From the NCBI GenBank assembly GCA_963662245.2, contig CAXXVQ010000007.1:77671-141670 (forward strand): a stretch of DNA of 64,000 nt, given 5' to 3'. This document shows positions 8,949-16,977 of this stretch, one piece after another (within the stretch, counting starts at the first letter, position 1; the number at the start of each line of letters is the position of its first letter). Below the pieces are notes generated by a model. It worked only from the letters and a program-made list of their open reading frames with translations. It had not been told where the DNA came from and searched no databases. Position numbers and translations under genes: made by a program. This DNA is from JAFGVL01 sp963662245. Its GTDB lineage: Bacteria; Bacteroidota; Bacteroidia; Bacteroidales; Paludibacteraceae.

Positions 8949-10358
8949 ATGCTTTCAGACTTTTTATTTCAGAAAATAACACAATATTTACCATTCACAC
9001 CAAATGATGATCAACAACAACTGATTCAGGAACTTAGTCGTTTTTTATTATCAAAAGAAAATGATGAAATGTTTTTGCTTAAAGGTTACGCCGGCACTGG
9101 TAAAACCTCAATTATTGGTGCCTTAATAAAAACCCTAAACGAGCTAAAACAAAAAACATTTTTAATGGCTCCAACCGGAAGAGCTGCAAAAGTATTTACC
9201 TCATATTCAGACACTCAAGCTTACACCATCCATAAAAAGATTTACCGCCAAAAATCAATTACTGATTTTCAGTTTCAACTAGCTGAGAATCTACACAAAC
9301 ACACCCTATTCATTATTGACGAAGCATCAATGATATCAAATGGCGGCATGACTGACAGCATTTTTGGTTCAGGCAGATTGCTCGATGACTTAGTTAACTA
9401 TATTTACACCGGTGAAGGCTGTAGAATGCTACTCATGGGTGATAATGCTCAGCTGCCTCCTATTGGACAAGAAGAAAGCCCTGCGTTAAACGCTAATTTT
9501 ATTGAAGGATACAGCTTAAAAGTTTACGACTATTGCCTACAAACAGTTGCTAGACAAAGCATTGACAGTGGAATTCTTCACAATGCAACCCTTATCAGAA
9601 AGCGCATCCAAAACAATGACACACTTACAGCTCCCAAATTTGAAACGACAAACTTCCCTGACATCGAACACATTACCGGCGAAGATTTGATAGAAAGATT
9701 AAACCAATCATACAATGATTTTGGAGAAGAAAACACGATTGTCATCACTCGCTCAAATAAACAAGCTCTGATTTACAACAAAGGTATTAGACATCAAGTT
9801 CTTCAAAAAGAAGATGAGCTATCAGCTGGAGATTTACTAATGATTGTAAAAAACAACTATTTCTGGGGTAAAAACTACGAACAGTTTGATTTTATTGCCA
9901 ACGGAGAAATTGTTGAAGTTGTACGCATAAGAAAACACTACGATTTATATAACCTTAGGTTTGTAGACTTGACACTCCGTTTTCTAAACTACGATTTTGA
10001 TATCGACACAAGAATTCTTCTAGACTCTATTCATGCAGAAACGCCTGCTGCTATGGAAGAATTAAATAAAAAACTATTCGCTAATGTAGCAGAAGATTAC
10101 GCTTATATTGGGAATAAAAGAGAGCGAATGAAAGAAATTACTTCTAATGAATTTTATAATTCTTTACAGGTGAAATTTGCATACGCAATCACATGTCACA
10201 AAGCTCAAGGAGGTCAATGGGACTCGGTATTTATTGACCAAGGATACATTGGAGAAGAATTTGGAATTAACTACTTCCACTGGATGTACACCGCAATTAC
10301 TCGCGCCACAAAGAAACTCTATTTCATCAACTTTCCAGAAGACTACTTTAATCAATAA
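8949..10358 (+). CDS. RecD2/Dda-like superfamily 1 DNA helicase
   Basis: 469 residues. ATP-driven DNA unwinding is inferred from the Walker A motif KGYAGTGKTS (about 45-54), helicase motif Ia APTGRAAKVF, Walker B IIDEASMIS (about 122-130), motif III MGDNAQLPPIGQ and, near the end, the UvrD_C_2 signature FAYAITCHKAQGGQWDSVF and YTAITRATKKLY. Members of this short RecD-like group are common single genes in Bacteroidota. Function in repair or phage-like Dda unwinding is inference. The IS982 copy ends just 27 bp upstream, so its native promoter has been separated from it. Confidence 0.88.
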   Translation: MLSDFLFQKITQYLPFTPNDDQQQLIQELSRFLLSKENDEMFLLKGYAGTGKTSIIGALIKTLNELKQKTFLMAPTGRAAKVFTSYSDTQAYTIHKKIYRQKSITDFQFQLAENLHKHTLFIIDEASMISNGGMTDSIFGSGRLLDDLVNYIYTGEGCRMLLMGDNAQLPPIGQEESPALNANFIEGYSLKVYDYCLQTVARQSIDSGILHNATLIRKRIQNNDTLTAPKFETTNFPDIEHITGEDLIERLNQSYNDFGEENTIVITRSNKQALIYNKGIRHQVLQKEDELSAGDLLMIVKNNYFWGKNYEQFDFIANGEIVEVVRIRKHYDLYNLRFVDLTLRFLNYDFDIDTRILLDSIHAETPAAMEELNKKLFANVAEDYAYIGNKRERMKEITSNEFYNSLQVKFAYAITCHKAQGGQWDSVFIDQGYIGEEFGINYFHWMYTAITRATKKLYFINFPEDYFNQ

Positions 10359-10382
10359 TGCTTCTTTTAAAAAACAATCATT

Positions 10383-10428
10383 AAACTTTAATCAAATCCT
10401 AAAGGCTATTAATTAAAGTTTTTTTTAT
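10383..10428 (+). terminator. AT-rich terminator after the helicase gene, overlapping the next promoter
   Basis: Ten-bp stem (10383-10392 with 10412-10421) followed by a run of T. A -7 box TATTTTTG at 10426-10433 for the lipoprotein gene overlaps its tail. The stem is entirely A/T apart from one G-C pair, so efficiency is uncertain. Confidence 0.5.
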
Positions 10429-10464
10429 TTTTGGAGTTGAAAATCATAAAACAAACACAAAATC

Positions 10465-12135
10465 ATGAAAAAAACTTTGATAACAAAATTGCTAATATTC
10501 TCAATATCATTAGTAATGCTACCATTATGGTCATGCATTGATGACAGTATTGACTTAGACAATGTTTCTGATGAAATGAGAATAGGTGGCACATTAGCAG
10601 CACCTCTTGGGATCGCAGACCTTAACATTGAAAAACTTCTTTCTCACTATGAACCGGAAGACAGCTCAAGTATTAGTATCGGAACAAAAGATAACATAAT
10701 CACCCTGTTCTACAAAGATTCAATGAGCTATTCAAACCCAACAAAGCTTGCTCTTGACAGTTCATTATGTATACAACAATTAGTTACTGGCAATGATTTT
10801 AACCCAGCGATTACTGGTACAACACCAATAACAGGAGAGACACCATACTCATGCTCCAAACAATTTAAAATAACTAAGGTAGCTGATGACGATGAAGCTA
10901 AAATAGATAGTATTTACTTTTACTATTCTCTTATTAGAGTAACATTAAATACAAATATTTCATTCACTGGCAATAGCTATATGGAAGTAAAAATAAAACT
11001 ACCAAATGCTTCAACAAACGCTTCTGACAAAATAATCACTGTGAAAAATAGTGATTCAATGCCATATGAACAAAATGTCACAAACTTCTACATTTCGACA
11101 ACAGATTCATTGACATCTGCAATACCTATGGATATAACATTTTATCCCAACGGAGGAGCAATCACTATAAACCCAACGGATATAATTGACATTACATTTC
11201 AACCTTTAGACAAAGAAAATTCTCAATATGTCGCATACGGAGATTTCAACTATACTGACATATACAAACAAGCAGAAAAAATCTTTAATGGACTTGACTT
11301 ATATAGCTACTTACCAGCAGGCAACTTTATTAAACCAGTAGATCCGGAAATTAAATTAACTATTACCAGTAATGTCGGATTACCCCTTTCTCTAATTGTT
11401 GATGATTTACAATCTCAGATTGTCACCAACAATGTTATCAAAGACTCTGCTGAAGCTTCCTTTGCATCTGGAAACATTTTCCCTATTAATGGAGCTATAT
11501 TAAATGAGAATATTGCGTCATCTCAGGTTCTGTTTAATAAAGACAATGGACTAGACAATATCTTCAAAATTAAATTTAACGATGCAAAATTAGACATCAG
11601 CTTCAAACAAGATTTAACAAAAAAAACGGCATCTACCCGCGAATTTATCAGATCTGACAGTAAGGTTGATATGATTACAGACATTAGCATTCCGATATGG
11701 CTTAATGCCGGCAGCATTCTAGCATATTCAGACACATTGAAAAATGTCAATCTAGATGAAATATTAAAAGACGATAGTATGAAGGAATTAGTTCTGAAGT
11801 TTGAGAACAAAAACACACTTCCTTTTGGTTTTGATATTGATGTAAAACTTCTTGATGAAAACTACAACCTGATTCCAAATCAACATACTTATTTATACCA
11901 TATAGATGCAGCTACAACTGATGACACCGGAAAAGTCCTTTCCGAAGTTGCAAGTAACTTTTTCATCAAATATAAAAAAGGATTTAATGATGAGCTTACG
12001 CAAACAAAACATATACAGCTAAACATTACCACTAATGAGCTTTCAAATAAAATAAAAGTTCAAAATACCAATAGTATACAAATCAAATTAGGCGCATATA
12101 CTTCCGGTGGAATTAGCATAAATTCTAAAGAGTAA
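10465..12135 (+). CDS. Large lipoprotein paired with a DUF5723/OmpA protein
   Basis: 556 residues. The lipoprotein signal is MKKTLITKLLIFSISLVMLP with lipobox LWSC (Cys about 24). Downstream is CIDDSIDLDNVSDEMRIGG and then long, mainly beta-type sequence with no recognised catalytic motif. The sequence suggests repeated beta-sandwich units, for example LYSYLPAGNFIKPVDPEIKL and SDSKVDMITDISIPIWLNAG. It ends 16 bp before the OmpA-like gene, so the two are almost certainly cotranscribed and probably act together at the outer membrane. I do not recognise a named family. Confidence 0.65.
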   Translation: MKKTLITKLLIFSISLVMLPLWSCIDDSIDLDNVSDEMRIGGTLAAPLGIADLNIEKLLSHYEPEDSSSISIGTKDNIITLFYKDSMSYSNPTKLALDSSLCIQQLVTGNDFNPAITGTTPITGETPYSCSKQFKITKVADDDEAKIDSIYFYYSLIRVTLNTNISFTGNSYMEVKIKLPNASTNASDKIITVKNSDSMPYEQNVTNFYISTTDSLTSAIPMDITFYPNGGAITINPTDIIDITFQPLDKENSQYVAYGDFNYTDIYKQAEKIFNGLDLYSYLPAGNFIKPVDPEIKLTITSNVGLPLSLIVDDLQSQIVTNNVIKDSAEASFASGNIFPINGAILNENIASSQVLFNKDNGLDNIFKIKFNDAKLDISFKQDLTKKTASTREFIRSDSKVDMITDISIPIWLNAGSILAYSDTLKNVNLDEILKDDSMKELVLKFENKNTLPFGFDIDVKLLDENYNLIPNQHTYLYHIDAATTDDTGKVLSEVASNFFIKYKKGFNDELTQTKHIQLNITTNELSNKIKVQNTNSIQIKLGAYTSGGISINSKE

Positions 12136-12151
12136 CTATACATAAAAACAT

Positions 12152-14572
12152 ATGAAAACAATACATAAAATCATAATCCTAATAACATTAGTAACCATTG
12201 GGATTTCCAAAATCTATTCTCAGCAAGTACACACAATGTACTTTATGAAAAACATTGAGGAAAGAAATCAATACAACCCTGCTTTCCAACCAATATATAA
12301 TGTTTACTGGGATCTGCCAATTACACCAAATTATAAATTTGAGATTGGGAATAATTCAGTTGATTTCAATGACATAATTTTTTCTAAAAAAATAAATGGC
12401 ATTGACAGTACCATTACTTTTCTTCATCCTGAAGCAGATAAAAGTGATTTTCTAAACTCACTGAAGTCTACAACCCATATTGGACAAGAAATGACATTTG
12501 ATTTAATTGGGTTTGGATTTAGAGTTAAGAAAAACTATTTTACATTTAACATCAGACAAAAATTTTCATCAAACATCTATTTACCCAAAGACATGTTTGT
12601 TTTGTTCCTAGAAGGAACAGACTCAATCAATAGCAAAAGTTTTAATTTTGATAAACTAGGAACAAATTCAACCTTGTATACTGAATTTTCTGTCGGTTAC
12701 TCCAGAATAATCAATGACAAATTAACGCTGGGAGCCAATGTAAAATACTTGATGGGACAAGCAAATATCTCAACAGACATTGATAAACTAAGACTTAATA
12801 CAGGAATTGACAATTGGACTATCTCTGGGAAAGGAAAAATAAACTCATCCGTTCCATTAGTTAATTCACCAATACTTCCTGACGGAACAATTGATTTCGA
12901 CAATATAACAACTACTCCTTTTGAAGATGCAGATGTTTTTGACCTTGTTGCAACTTCGAACTGGGGTCTTGGGCTAGATTTAGGTGCAACTTACAAGTTG
13001 TTACCTAATTTAGAACTTTCATCATCATTAACTGATATCGGATTTATTAGATGGAAAGAAAATGTCACAAACAGTTCTTTTAACGATGACTTCTCTTTTT
13101 CTGGTGTAAATATTGACCCCGATAGCGACATAGAAGACAATGCAGATAGTATCTGGAATGATTTTAAAGATATATTTGGAGCAAATGGATCTAATAATGC
13201 TTACACTACATACTTATCTACAAGATTTAATCTTGGGGGTGAATATTCAATAGTGAATGACAAAATTGGATTTGGTCTATTATCATCAACATTATTTACA
13301 GGCGTATCTGCTCATTCTGACTTAACTGCATCTTCAAATTTCAGACCTTACAACTGGTTTAGTGCCAGTTTTAGCTACTCATTATTAGATGGACAATGGA
13401 GCTGCTTTGGTGCCGGTATTCAAATCAAGATACTTCCATTTAACATGTATATTGCTTTAGATCATATCCCAACAACATTCACTTCCGAATATATACCAAC
13501 ACACCTAAAATCATTCAATATTCAAACCGGGTTAGTAATGTCGATCAATGACCCTAAAAAAGTTGGTGATGATGACAAAGATAAAGTGAAAAACAGAAAA
13601 GACAAATGCCCTGACACTCCATATGGTTACTTAGTTGATAAGGATGGATGTACTGTTGATACAGATAAAGATGGAGTTCCTGATAACTTAGATAAGTGTC
13701 CTGGAACACCTGCTGGAATATTTGTTGACTCAGTTGGCTGCCCACTTGATGATGATAAAGATGGAGTAAATAACAATATTGACAAATGCCCTAATACTCC
13801 TGAAGGAGTTCAAGTTGACTCTGTAGGATGTCCACTAGATGGAGATAATGATGGAGTTGCTGACTACCTTGACAAATGCCCTAATACTCCAGCAAACACT
13901 AGAGTTGACTCAGTTGGTTGTCCATTTGACAGTGATGGTGATGGCGTATTAGACATAAATGATGCTTGTCCAGGAACTCCTAAAGAAGCATATGGAACTA
14001 TTAACGAAAAAGGTTGTCCTAAGGATACTGATGGTGATGGCGTTGCAGATTATCTAGACCTTTGCCCTGGAACACCAAAAGAAGCCTTTGGCAAAGTTGA
14101 TATTAAAGGATGCGTTCTTGATACTGACAGTGATGGCGTAGCAGACTATATGGATAATTGCCCTAGAACTCCAGGAGTTGTCAGCAACCATGGATGCCCT
14201 GAGATTAAAGCTGCTGAGAAGAAAATCTTTGAAAAAGCACTTAAAGGAATTGAATTCGAATCAGGAAAAGCAATTATCAAGTCATCGTCTTTTGCTATTC
14301 TAAATCAGATTGCATTGATTATGAAAAACAACCCAAGTTATCAGCTACAAATAAATGGACACACAGATAATGTTGGTAGCTCAGAAAAGAATCAAGTATT
14401 GTCTGAACAAAGAGCAGAAGCAGTAAAAGACTACATTAGCAAAAAAGATATTGAAAGTAGCAGAATGGCAACTGAAGGTTATGGAGATATCATGCCTATT
14501 GCTGATAATGGCACAAAAGCCGGGCGTGCTAAAAACAGACGCGTAGAGTTTATAGTGAAGTTTGAAGAATAG
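12152..14572 (+). CDS. DUF5723 beta-barrel with thrombospondin type 3 repeats and OmpA C-terminal domain
   Basis: 806 residues with a signal peptide ending near YSQQ. Residues about 25-460 resemble DUF5723: MYFMKNIEERNQYNPAFQP near the start and many alternating aromatic strands, predicted to be an outer-membrane barrel. Residues about 475-680 hold seven calcium-binding TSP3-like repeats (DTDKDGVPDNLDKCP, DDDKDGVNNNIDKCP, DTDGDGVADYLDLCP and others). The end is an OmpA peptidoglycan-binding domain with INGHTDNVGSSEKNQVLSEQ and GRAKNRRVEF. The protein therefore probably spans the outer membrane and tethers it to the cell wall. Followed by a strong terminator that closes the two-gene unit. Confidence 0.88.
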   Translation: MKTIHKIIILITLVTIGISKIYSQQVHTMYFMKNIEERNQYNPAFQPIYNVYWDLPITPNYKFEIGNNSVDFNDIIFSKKINGIDSTITFLHPEADKSDFLNSLKSTTHIGQEMTFDLIGFGFRVKKNYFTFNIRQKFSSNIYLPKDMFVLFLEGTDSINSKSFNFDKLGTNSTLYTEFSVGYSRIINDKLTLGANVKYLMGQANISTDIDKLRLNTGIDNWTISGKGKINSSVPLVNSPILPDGTIDFDNITTTPFEDADVFDLVATSNWGLGLDLGATYKLLPNLELSSSLTDIGFIRWKENVTNSSFNDDFSFSGVNIDPDSDIEDNADSIWNDFKDIFGANGSNNAYTTYLSTRFNLGGEYSIVNDKIGFGLLSSTLFTGVSAHSDLTASSNFRPYNWFSASFSYSLLDGQWSCFGAGIQIKILPFNMYIALDHIPTTFTSEYIPTHLKSFNIQTGLVMSINDPKKVGDDDKDKVKNRKDKCPDTPYGYLVDKDGCTVDTDKDGVPDNLDKCPGTPAGIFVDSVGCPLDDDKDGVNNNIDKCPNTPEGVQVDSVGCPLDGDNDGVADYLDKCPNTPANTRVDSVGCPFDSDGDGVLDINDACPGTPKEAYGTINEKGCPKDTDGDGVADYLDLCPGTPKEAFGKVDIKGCVLDTDSDGVADYMDNCPRTPGVVSNHGCPEIKAAEKKIFEKALKGIEFESGKAIIKSSSFAILNQIALIMKNNPSYQLQINGHTDNVGSSEKNQVLSEQRAEAVKDYISKKDIESSRMATEGYGDIMPIADNGTKAGRAKNRRVEFIVKFEE

Positions 14573-14586
14573 ATAAACTAACAATA

Positions 14587-14618
14587 AAAAAACGGGAAGT
14601 AATTTACTTCCCGTTTTT
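14587..14618. terminator. Bidirectional terminator between the OmpA-like gene and the ArsC-family gene
   Basis: A 14-bp stem of AAAAACGGGAAGTA type with a very short loop (14587-14618). A and T runs on both sides let it serve the two convergent genes. Confidence 0.88.
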
Positions 14619-14630
14619 TATACATATAAA

Positions 14631-15029
14631 TCAATCACAAGGATTTAAAAGATTAGGACAGCCTTGCACATGACTTACATCAGCATTATTCAAAAGCCTA
14701 TCCACAAGCTCATTATTAAAGCCACAAACCTTTTCGCCTTCTGCATCAATAAGTGGCCTCCTAATTAAATACGGGTCATTTTTCATAGCTACAATAGCAG
14801 TATCCTCATCATAACAAGATGGAACAACCTCTCCTGACTTAATACGGGGAGCCGAAGGGTTAAACCAATCTACAACAGGAATCCCTACAAAAAAACTCTT
14901 TAAAGCTTCTGTACCCCATTTTTCTTCTAAAAGCGAGAAGGCAACAACTTCATGCCCTGCAGCTTTGAGCATTTCCTTTTGCTTTGTGTTATTTATACAC
15001 CCAGGCTTTTCATAAAATTTAATCACCAT
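14631..15029 (-). CDS. ArsC/Spx-fold protein of the nitrogenase-associated type
   Basis: 132 residues with a thioredoxin-like fold. It begins MVIKFYEKPGCINNTKQKEM, with a single redox Cys at 11 in GCINN, and has IPVVDWFNPSAPRIKSGEV and LIRRPLIDAEGEKVCGF. These features match what I remember of the ‘nitrogenase-associated protein’ group (TIGR01616) rather than true arsenate reductases. The C-terminal tail has further Cys residues (HVQGCPNLLNPCD). It follows the 66-residue metalloprotein-like gene by 20 bp, another family usually found in nif clusters. No nitrogenase genes are visible in the window. Biochemical function is unknown. Confidence 0.8.
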   Translation of the reverse strand: MVIKFYEKPGCINNTKQKEMLKAAGHEVVAFSLLEEKWGTEALKSFFVGIPVVDWFNPSAPRIKSGEVVPSCYDEDTAIVAMKNDPYLIRRPLIDAEGEKVCGFNNELVDRLLNNADVSHVQGCPNLLNPCD

Positions 15030-15049
15030 AACATTCTGTTATTTACTGT

Positions 15050-15250
15050 TTATTCTCTATATAATTGCTTATTCAACTCACTCCATTCTTTACAAGCTAT
15101 GTATGTTGCTTCTGCAAATGCTGGAATATCTTCAAAATCAGCAAGCAACCGATCTTCAATTAAATCATGAAGCTCACTTGCTTTTTGAGAAAGCTTAAAC
15201 TTCGCTTTCTTTACTTTGATTTCAAGTTCTTTTAATTGTTCTTCTGTCAT
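15050..15250 (-). CDS. Small Rop-like/CCE_0567-family protein (nif-associated)
   Basis: 66 residues from the ATG at 15248-15250 (MTEEQLKELEIKVKKAKFKL). An upstream in-frame ATG at 15304 would add 18 hydrophobic residues that do not fit the family. The sequence is almost wholly helical and should form a helical hairpin. ELHDLIEDRL and IPAFAEATYIACKEWSELN match the short Rop-like/CCE_0567 metalloproteins (PF05082) found next to nitrogen fixation genes. It is the first gene of a two-gene unit with the ArsC-like protein, 20 bp apart. A 12-bp perfect palindrome lies about 70 bp upstream. Confidence 0.75.
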   Translation of the reverse strand: MTEEQLKELEIKVKKAKFKLSQKASELHDLIEDRLLADFEDIPAFAEATYIACKEWSELNKQLYRE

Positions 15251-15318
15251 AATTGTATACTTTTTAAAGCACACAACAAACATCAAACCATAGAATACAA
15301 ACATTTGATTACCTGTAT

Positions 15319-15330
15319 ATTACATGTAAT
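15319..15330. promoter_or_regulatory. Palindrome ATTACATGTAAT upstream of the nif-associated pair
   Basis: Perfect 12-bp dyad, 69 bp upstream of the first ATG of the pair. It could be an operator; no regulator can be named and AT-rich dyads can arise by chance. Confidence 0.3.
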
Positions 15331-15433
15331 TAAAAATATTAAAGCGCTACTAAAATGTAAGTGATAAAATTAATTCTTACTAAAAGGAAGAAGGAAAGGT
15401 AGAAATTGTGTAATTTTGACGCAGTCTAAATAA

Positions 15434-15469
15434 AAAAGGGTCAATAAACATATATTTATTGACCCTTTT
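15434..15469 (-). terminator. Terminator after tRNA-His
   Basis: Perfect 15-bp stem, 15434-15448 with 15455-15469, six-nt loop. On the minus strand it lies a few bases after the tRNA 3' end and ends in a U tract. Confidence 0.9.
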
Positions 15470-15473
15470 GATG

Positions 15474-15548
15474 GGTGGAAGACCGGTCTCGAACCGGCGA
15501 CCTTCTGAACCACAATCAGACGCTCTAACCAACTGAGCTACAACCACC
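15474..15548 (-). tRNA. tRNA-His (anticodon GUG)
   Basis: The minus strand folds as a cloverleaf. The anticodon arm is TCTGA-TTGTGGT-TCAGA with anticodon GTG, the D arm follows TAGCTCAGTTGGTTAGAGC, and the T arm contains GGTTCGAGACC. There is an extra 5' G opposite a C73 discriminator, diagnostic of tRNA-His. The acceptor stem has two U-U oppositions, and the CCA is not fully encoded. Confidence 0.96.
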
Positions 15549-15562
15549 GTGTTTTGCGGTTG

Positions 15563-15593
15563 CAAATATAGTACAACAAAAACATATACGCAA
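15563..15593 (-). promoter_or_regulatory. Promoter of tRNA-His
   Basis: On the minus strand: TTG (15591-15593), 20 nt, TATATTTG (15563-15570). The initial region CAACCGCAAAA is the same as in the tRNA-Ser promoter at 59459. Confidence 0.8.
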
Positions 15594-15610
15594 TACTTTT
15601 TTCTTATCAA

Positions 15611-16300
15611 ATGAAATATTTCGCATACAATCCAGAAATTGAGTTACAACTCACTAAAATCAAAAAAACTATCACTCTGTCAATGAATGGTATAACTTCG
15701 GACAGGATGAAAGAAGCAAATATCACTTATAAAGAAAATTTCGGGGTATCATTACCGAGAATCAAAGAAATCAGCCAATATTACACCCCGGAAAAGCAAT
15801 TAGCAGAACAACTTTGGAATCAAAAAATCAGAGAAATGATGATTCTTGCCACCTTATTATATCCTAATTCAGAATTTAAAGAGGAAATTGCTAGAGAATG
15901 GATAACTGATTTAAGTAATGAGGAAATTGCGCAACAATTTTCGTCAAACTTACTATCTAAAATTGATATCTCAACAACAACTGTTGACGAATGGCTGAAA
16001 ACGAAAAATCAATATACGATAGCTGGAGCATTACTATATGTAGGGAAAAGGCTCAATCTATTCAATAATGAATTTATTGAAAACATAATAAAGGTCATCA
16101 TCACTCTTTCTAATCAAGCAGATATAAAGATTTTCCACTCTATGTCAGTATGCCTTAGATTAATATGCCGTAGCAACAAAGAAATTGCAGACATTATATT
16201 AGAGAAGATAAAAGACTTTGATAAGCAACCAATCTTCTCACAAAAGTACATCCACAACGAGGTAATGCAAGAGTACACCTTTATATATGGAACTATCTGA
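15611..16300 (+). CDS. AlkD-like DNA alkylation repair family protein
   Basis: 229 residues, all helical, as expected for HEAT-like AlkD proteins that bind DNA and excise alkylated bases. ITLSMNGITSDRMKEANITY and FGVSLPRIKEISQYYTPEKQ followed by LAEQLWNQKIREMMILATLL fit the Bacteroidales branch of PF08713, as I recall it. The catalytic aspartate and tryptophans of classical AlkD cannot be assigned with certainty, so glycosylase activity is not assured. The next gene, a Fur-family regulator, starts 12 bp later and is probably cotranscribed. It is divergent from tRNA-His. Confidence 0.7.
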   Translation: MKYFAYNPEIELQLTKIKKTITLSMNGITSDRMKEANITYKENFGVSLPRIKEISQYYTPEKQLAEQLWNQKIREMMILATLLYPNSEFKEEIAREWITDLSNEEIAQQFSSNLLSKIDISTTTVDEWLKTKNQYTIAGALLYVGKRLNLFNNEFIENIIKVIITLSNQADIKIFHSMSVCLRLICRSNKEIADIILEKIKDFDKQPIFSQKYIHNEVMQEYTFIYGTI

Positions 16301-16311
16301 TTTATTTTGAT

Positions 16312-16785
16312 ATGAAAAAACAAAAAAAATCCATAAAACAAGAAACGCTAAACGAAGCAAAAAAGCTCCTATCAGAATACCTAAGCAAAAAAAAATTACG
16401 CAAAACCCAGGAACGCTTTGCCGTACTAGAACTTATTTACTCTATAAAAGGTCATTTTGACACAGAAACACTTCTTAAACTTATCAAAGACCAATATCCA
16501 TTAAGCAGAGCTACCTTATATAATACAATAAATCTACTGCTTGAATGTAACTTAATTATTAAACATCAATTTGATAAGAGTGGATCGGCAACATATGAAA
16601 AAGCTCTTAAAACAAACCACAATCACCTAATCTGTTCTCAATGTGGGACAATTAGAGAATTTGGTGACGAAAGCTTACGCAAAATAATTCAATATAAACC
16701 TTTGCGAGGATTTCAAACTTCACACTACACCTTATATATATATGGAATTTGCTCAAAATGTGCAAAATCTATGGAAAAGAAATAG
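16312..16785 (+). CDS. Fur/PerR-family metalloregulator
   Basis: 157 residues. The N-terminal winged helix is visible (LRKTQERFAVLELIYSIKGH, then LSRATLYNTINLLLECNLI). The C-terminal dimerisation part has NHNHLICSQCGTIREF and CSKCAKSM, whose two CxxC pairs should bind structural zinc. The sensing site includes the HNH cluster after KTN. Which metal or peroxide it senses cannot be read from the sequence. Members repress metal uptake or oxidative stress genes. It overlaps functionally with the upstream AlkD-like gene in a short operon, which would be compatible with a peroxide-stress role (inference). Confidence 0.88.
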   Translation: MKKQKKSIKQETLNEAKKLLSEYLSKKKLRKTQERFAVLELIYSIKGHFDTETLLKLIKDQYPLSRATLYNTINLLLECNLIIKHQFDKSGSATYEKALKTNHNHLICSQCGTIREFGDESLRKIIQYKPLRGFQTSHYTLYIYGICSKCAKSMEKK

Positions 16786-16865
16786 CACACGACTCTAAAA
16801 TATTATAAGTCTGTTTCACAAAAAAGCATTATCTTTATGCGCTGAAAAATTATAAAGTGTTATGC

Positions 16866-16949
16866 TTTATGTTTCATTGCGTTGTCCGTCAATTGTACGG
16901 ACAATTTTATGTTTCATCCACAACAAGAAAAAATTTTGTTGTGATACAT
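16866..16949 (+). promoter_or_regulatory. Structured leader upstream of purA: direct repeats and two hairpins
   Basis: TTTATGTTTCAT occurs at 16866-16877 and again at 16906-16917. Between them is a perfect inverted repeat TTGTCCGT/ACGGACAA (16882-16889, 16897-16904). After the second copy a further hairpin, CACAACAA/TTGTTGTG, lies at about 16919-16943. A -7-like TATCTTTA is at 16830-16837. The arrangement suggests an operator or an RNA control element of purA, though it matches no riboswitch I know. Confidence 0.45.
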
Positions 16950-16977
16950 TTTCAACTAATTATAAATTATTCTCAAA

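Noticed and set aside
15380..15610. ORF of 76 residues on the minus strand
   Set aside because: It runs through tRNA-His and its terminator.
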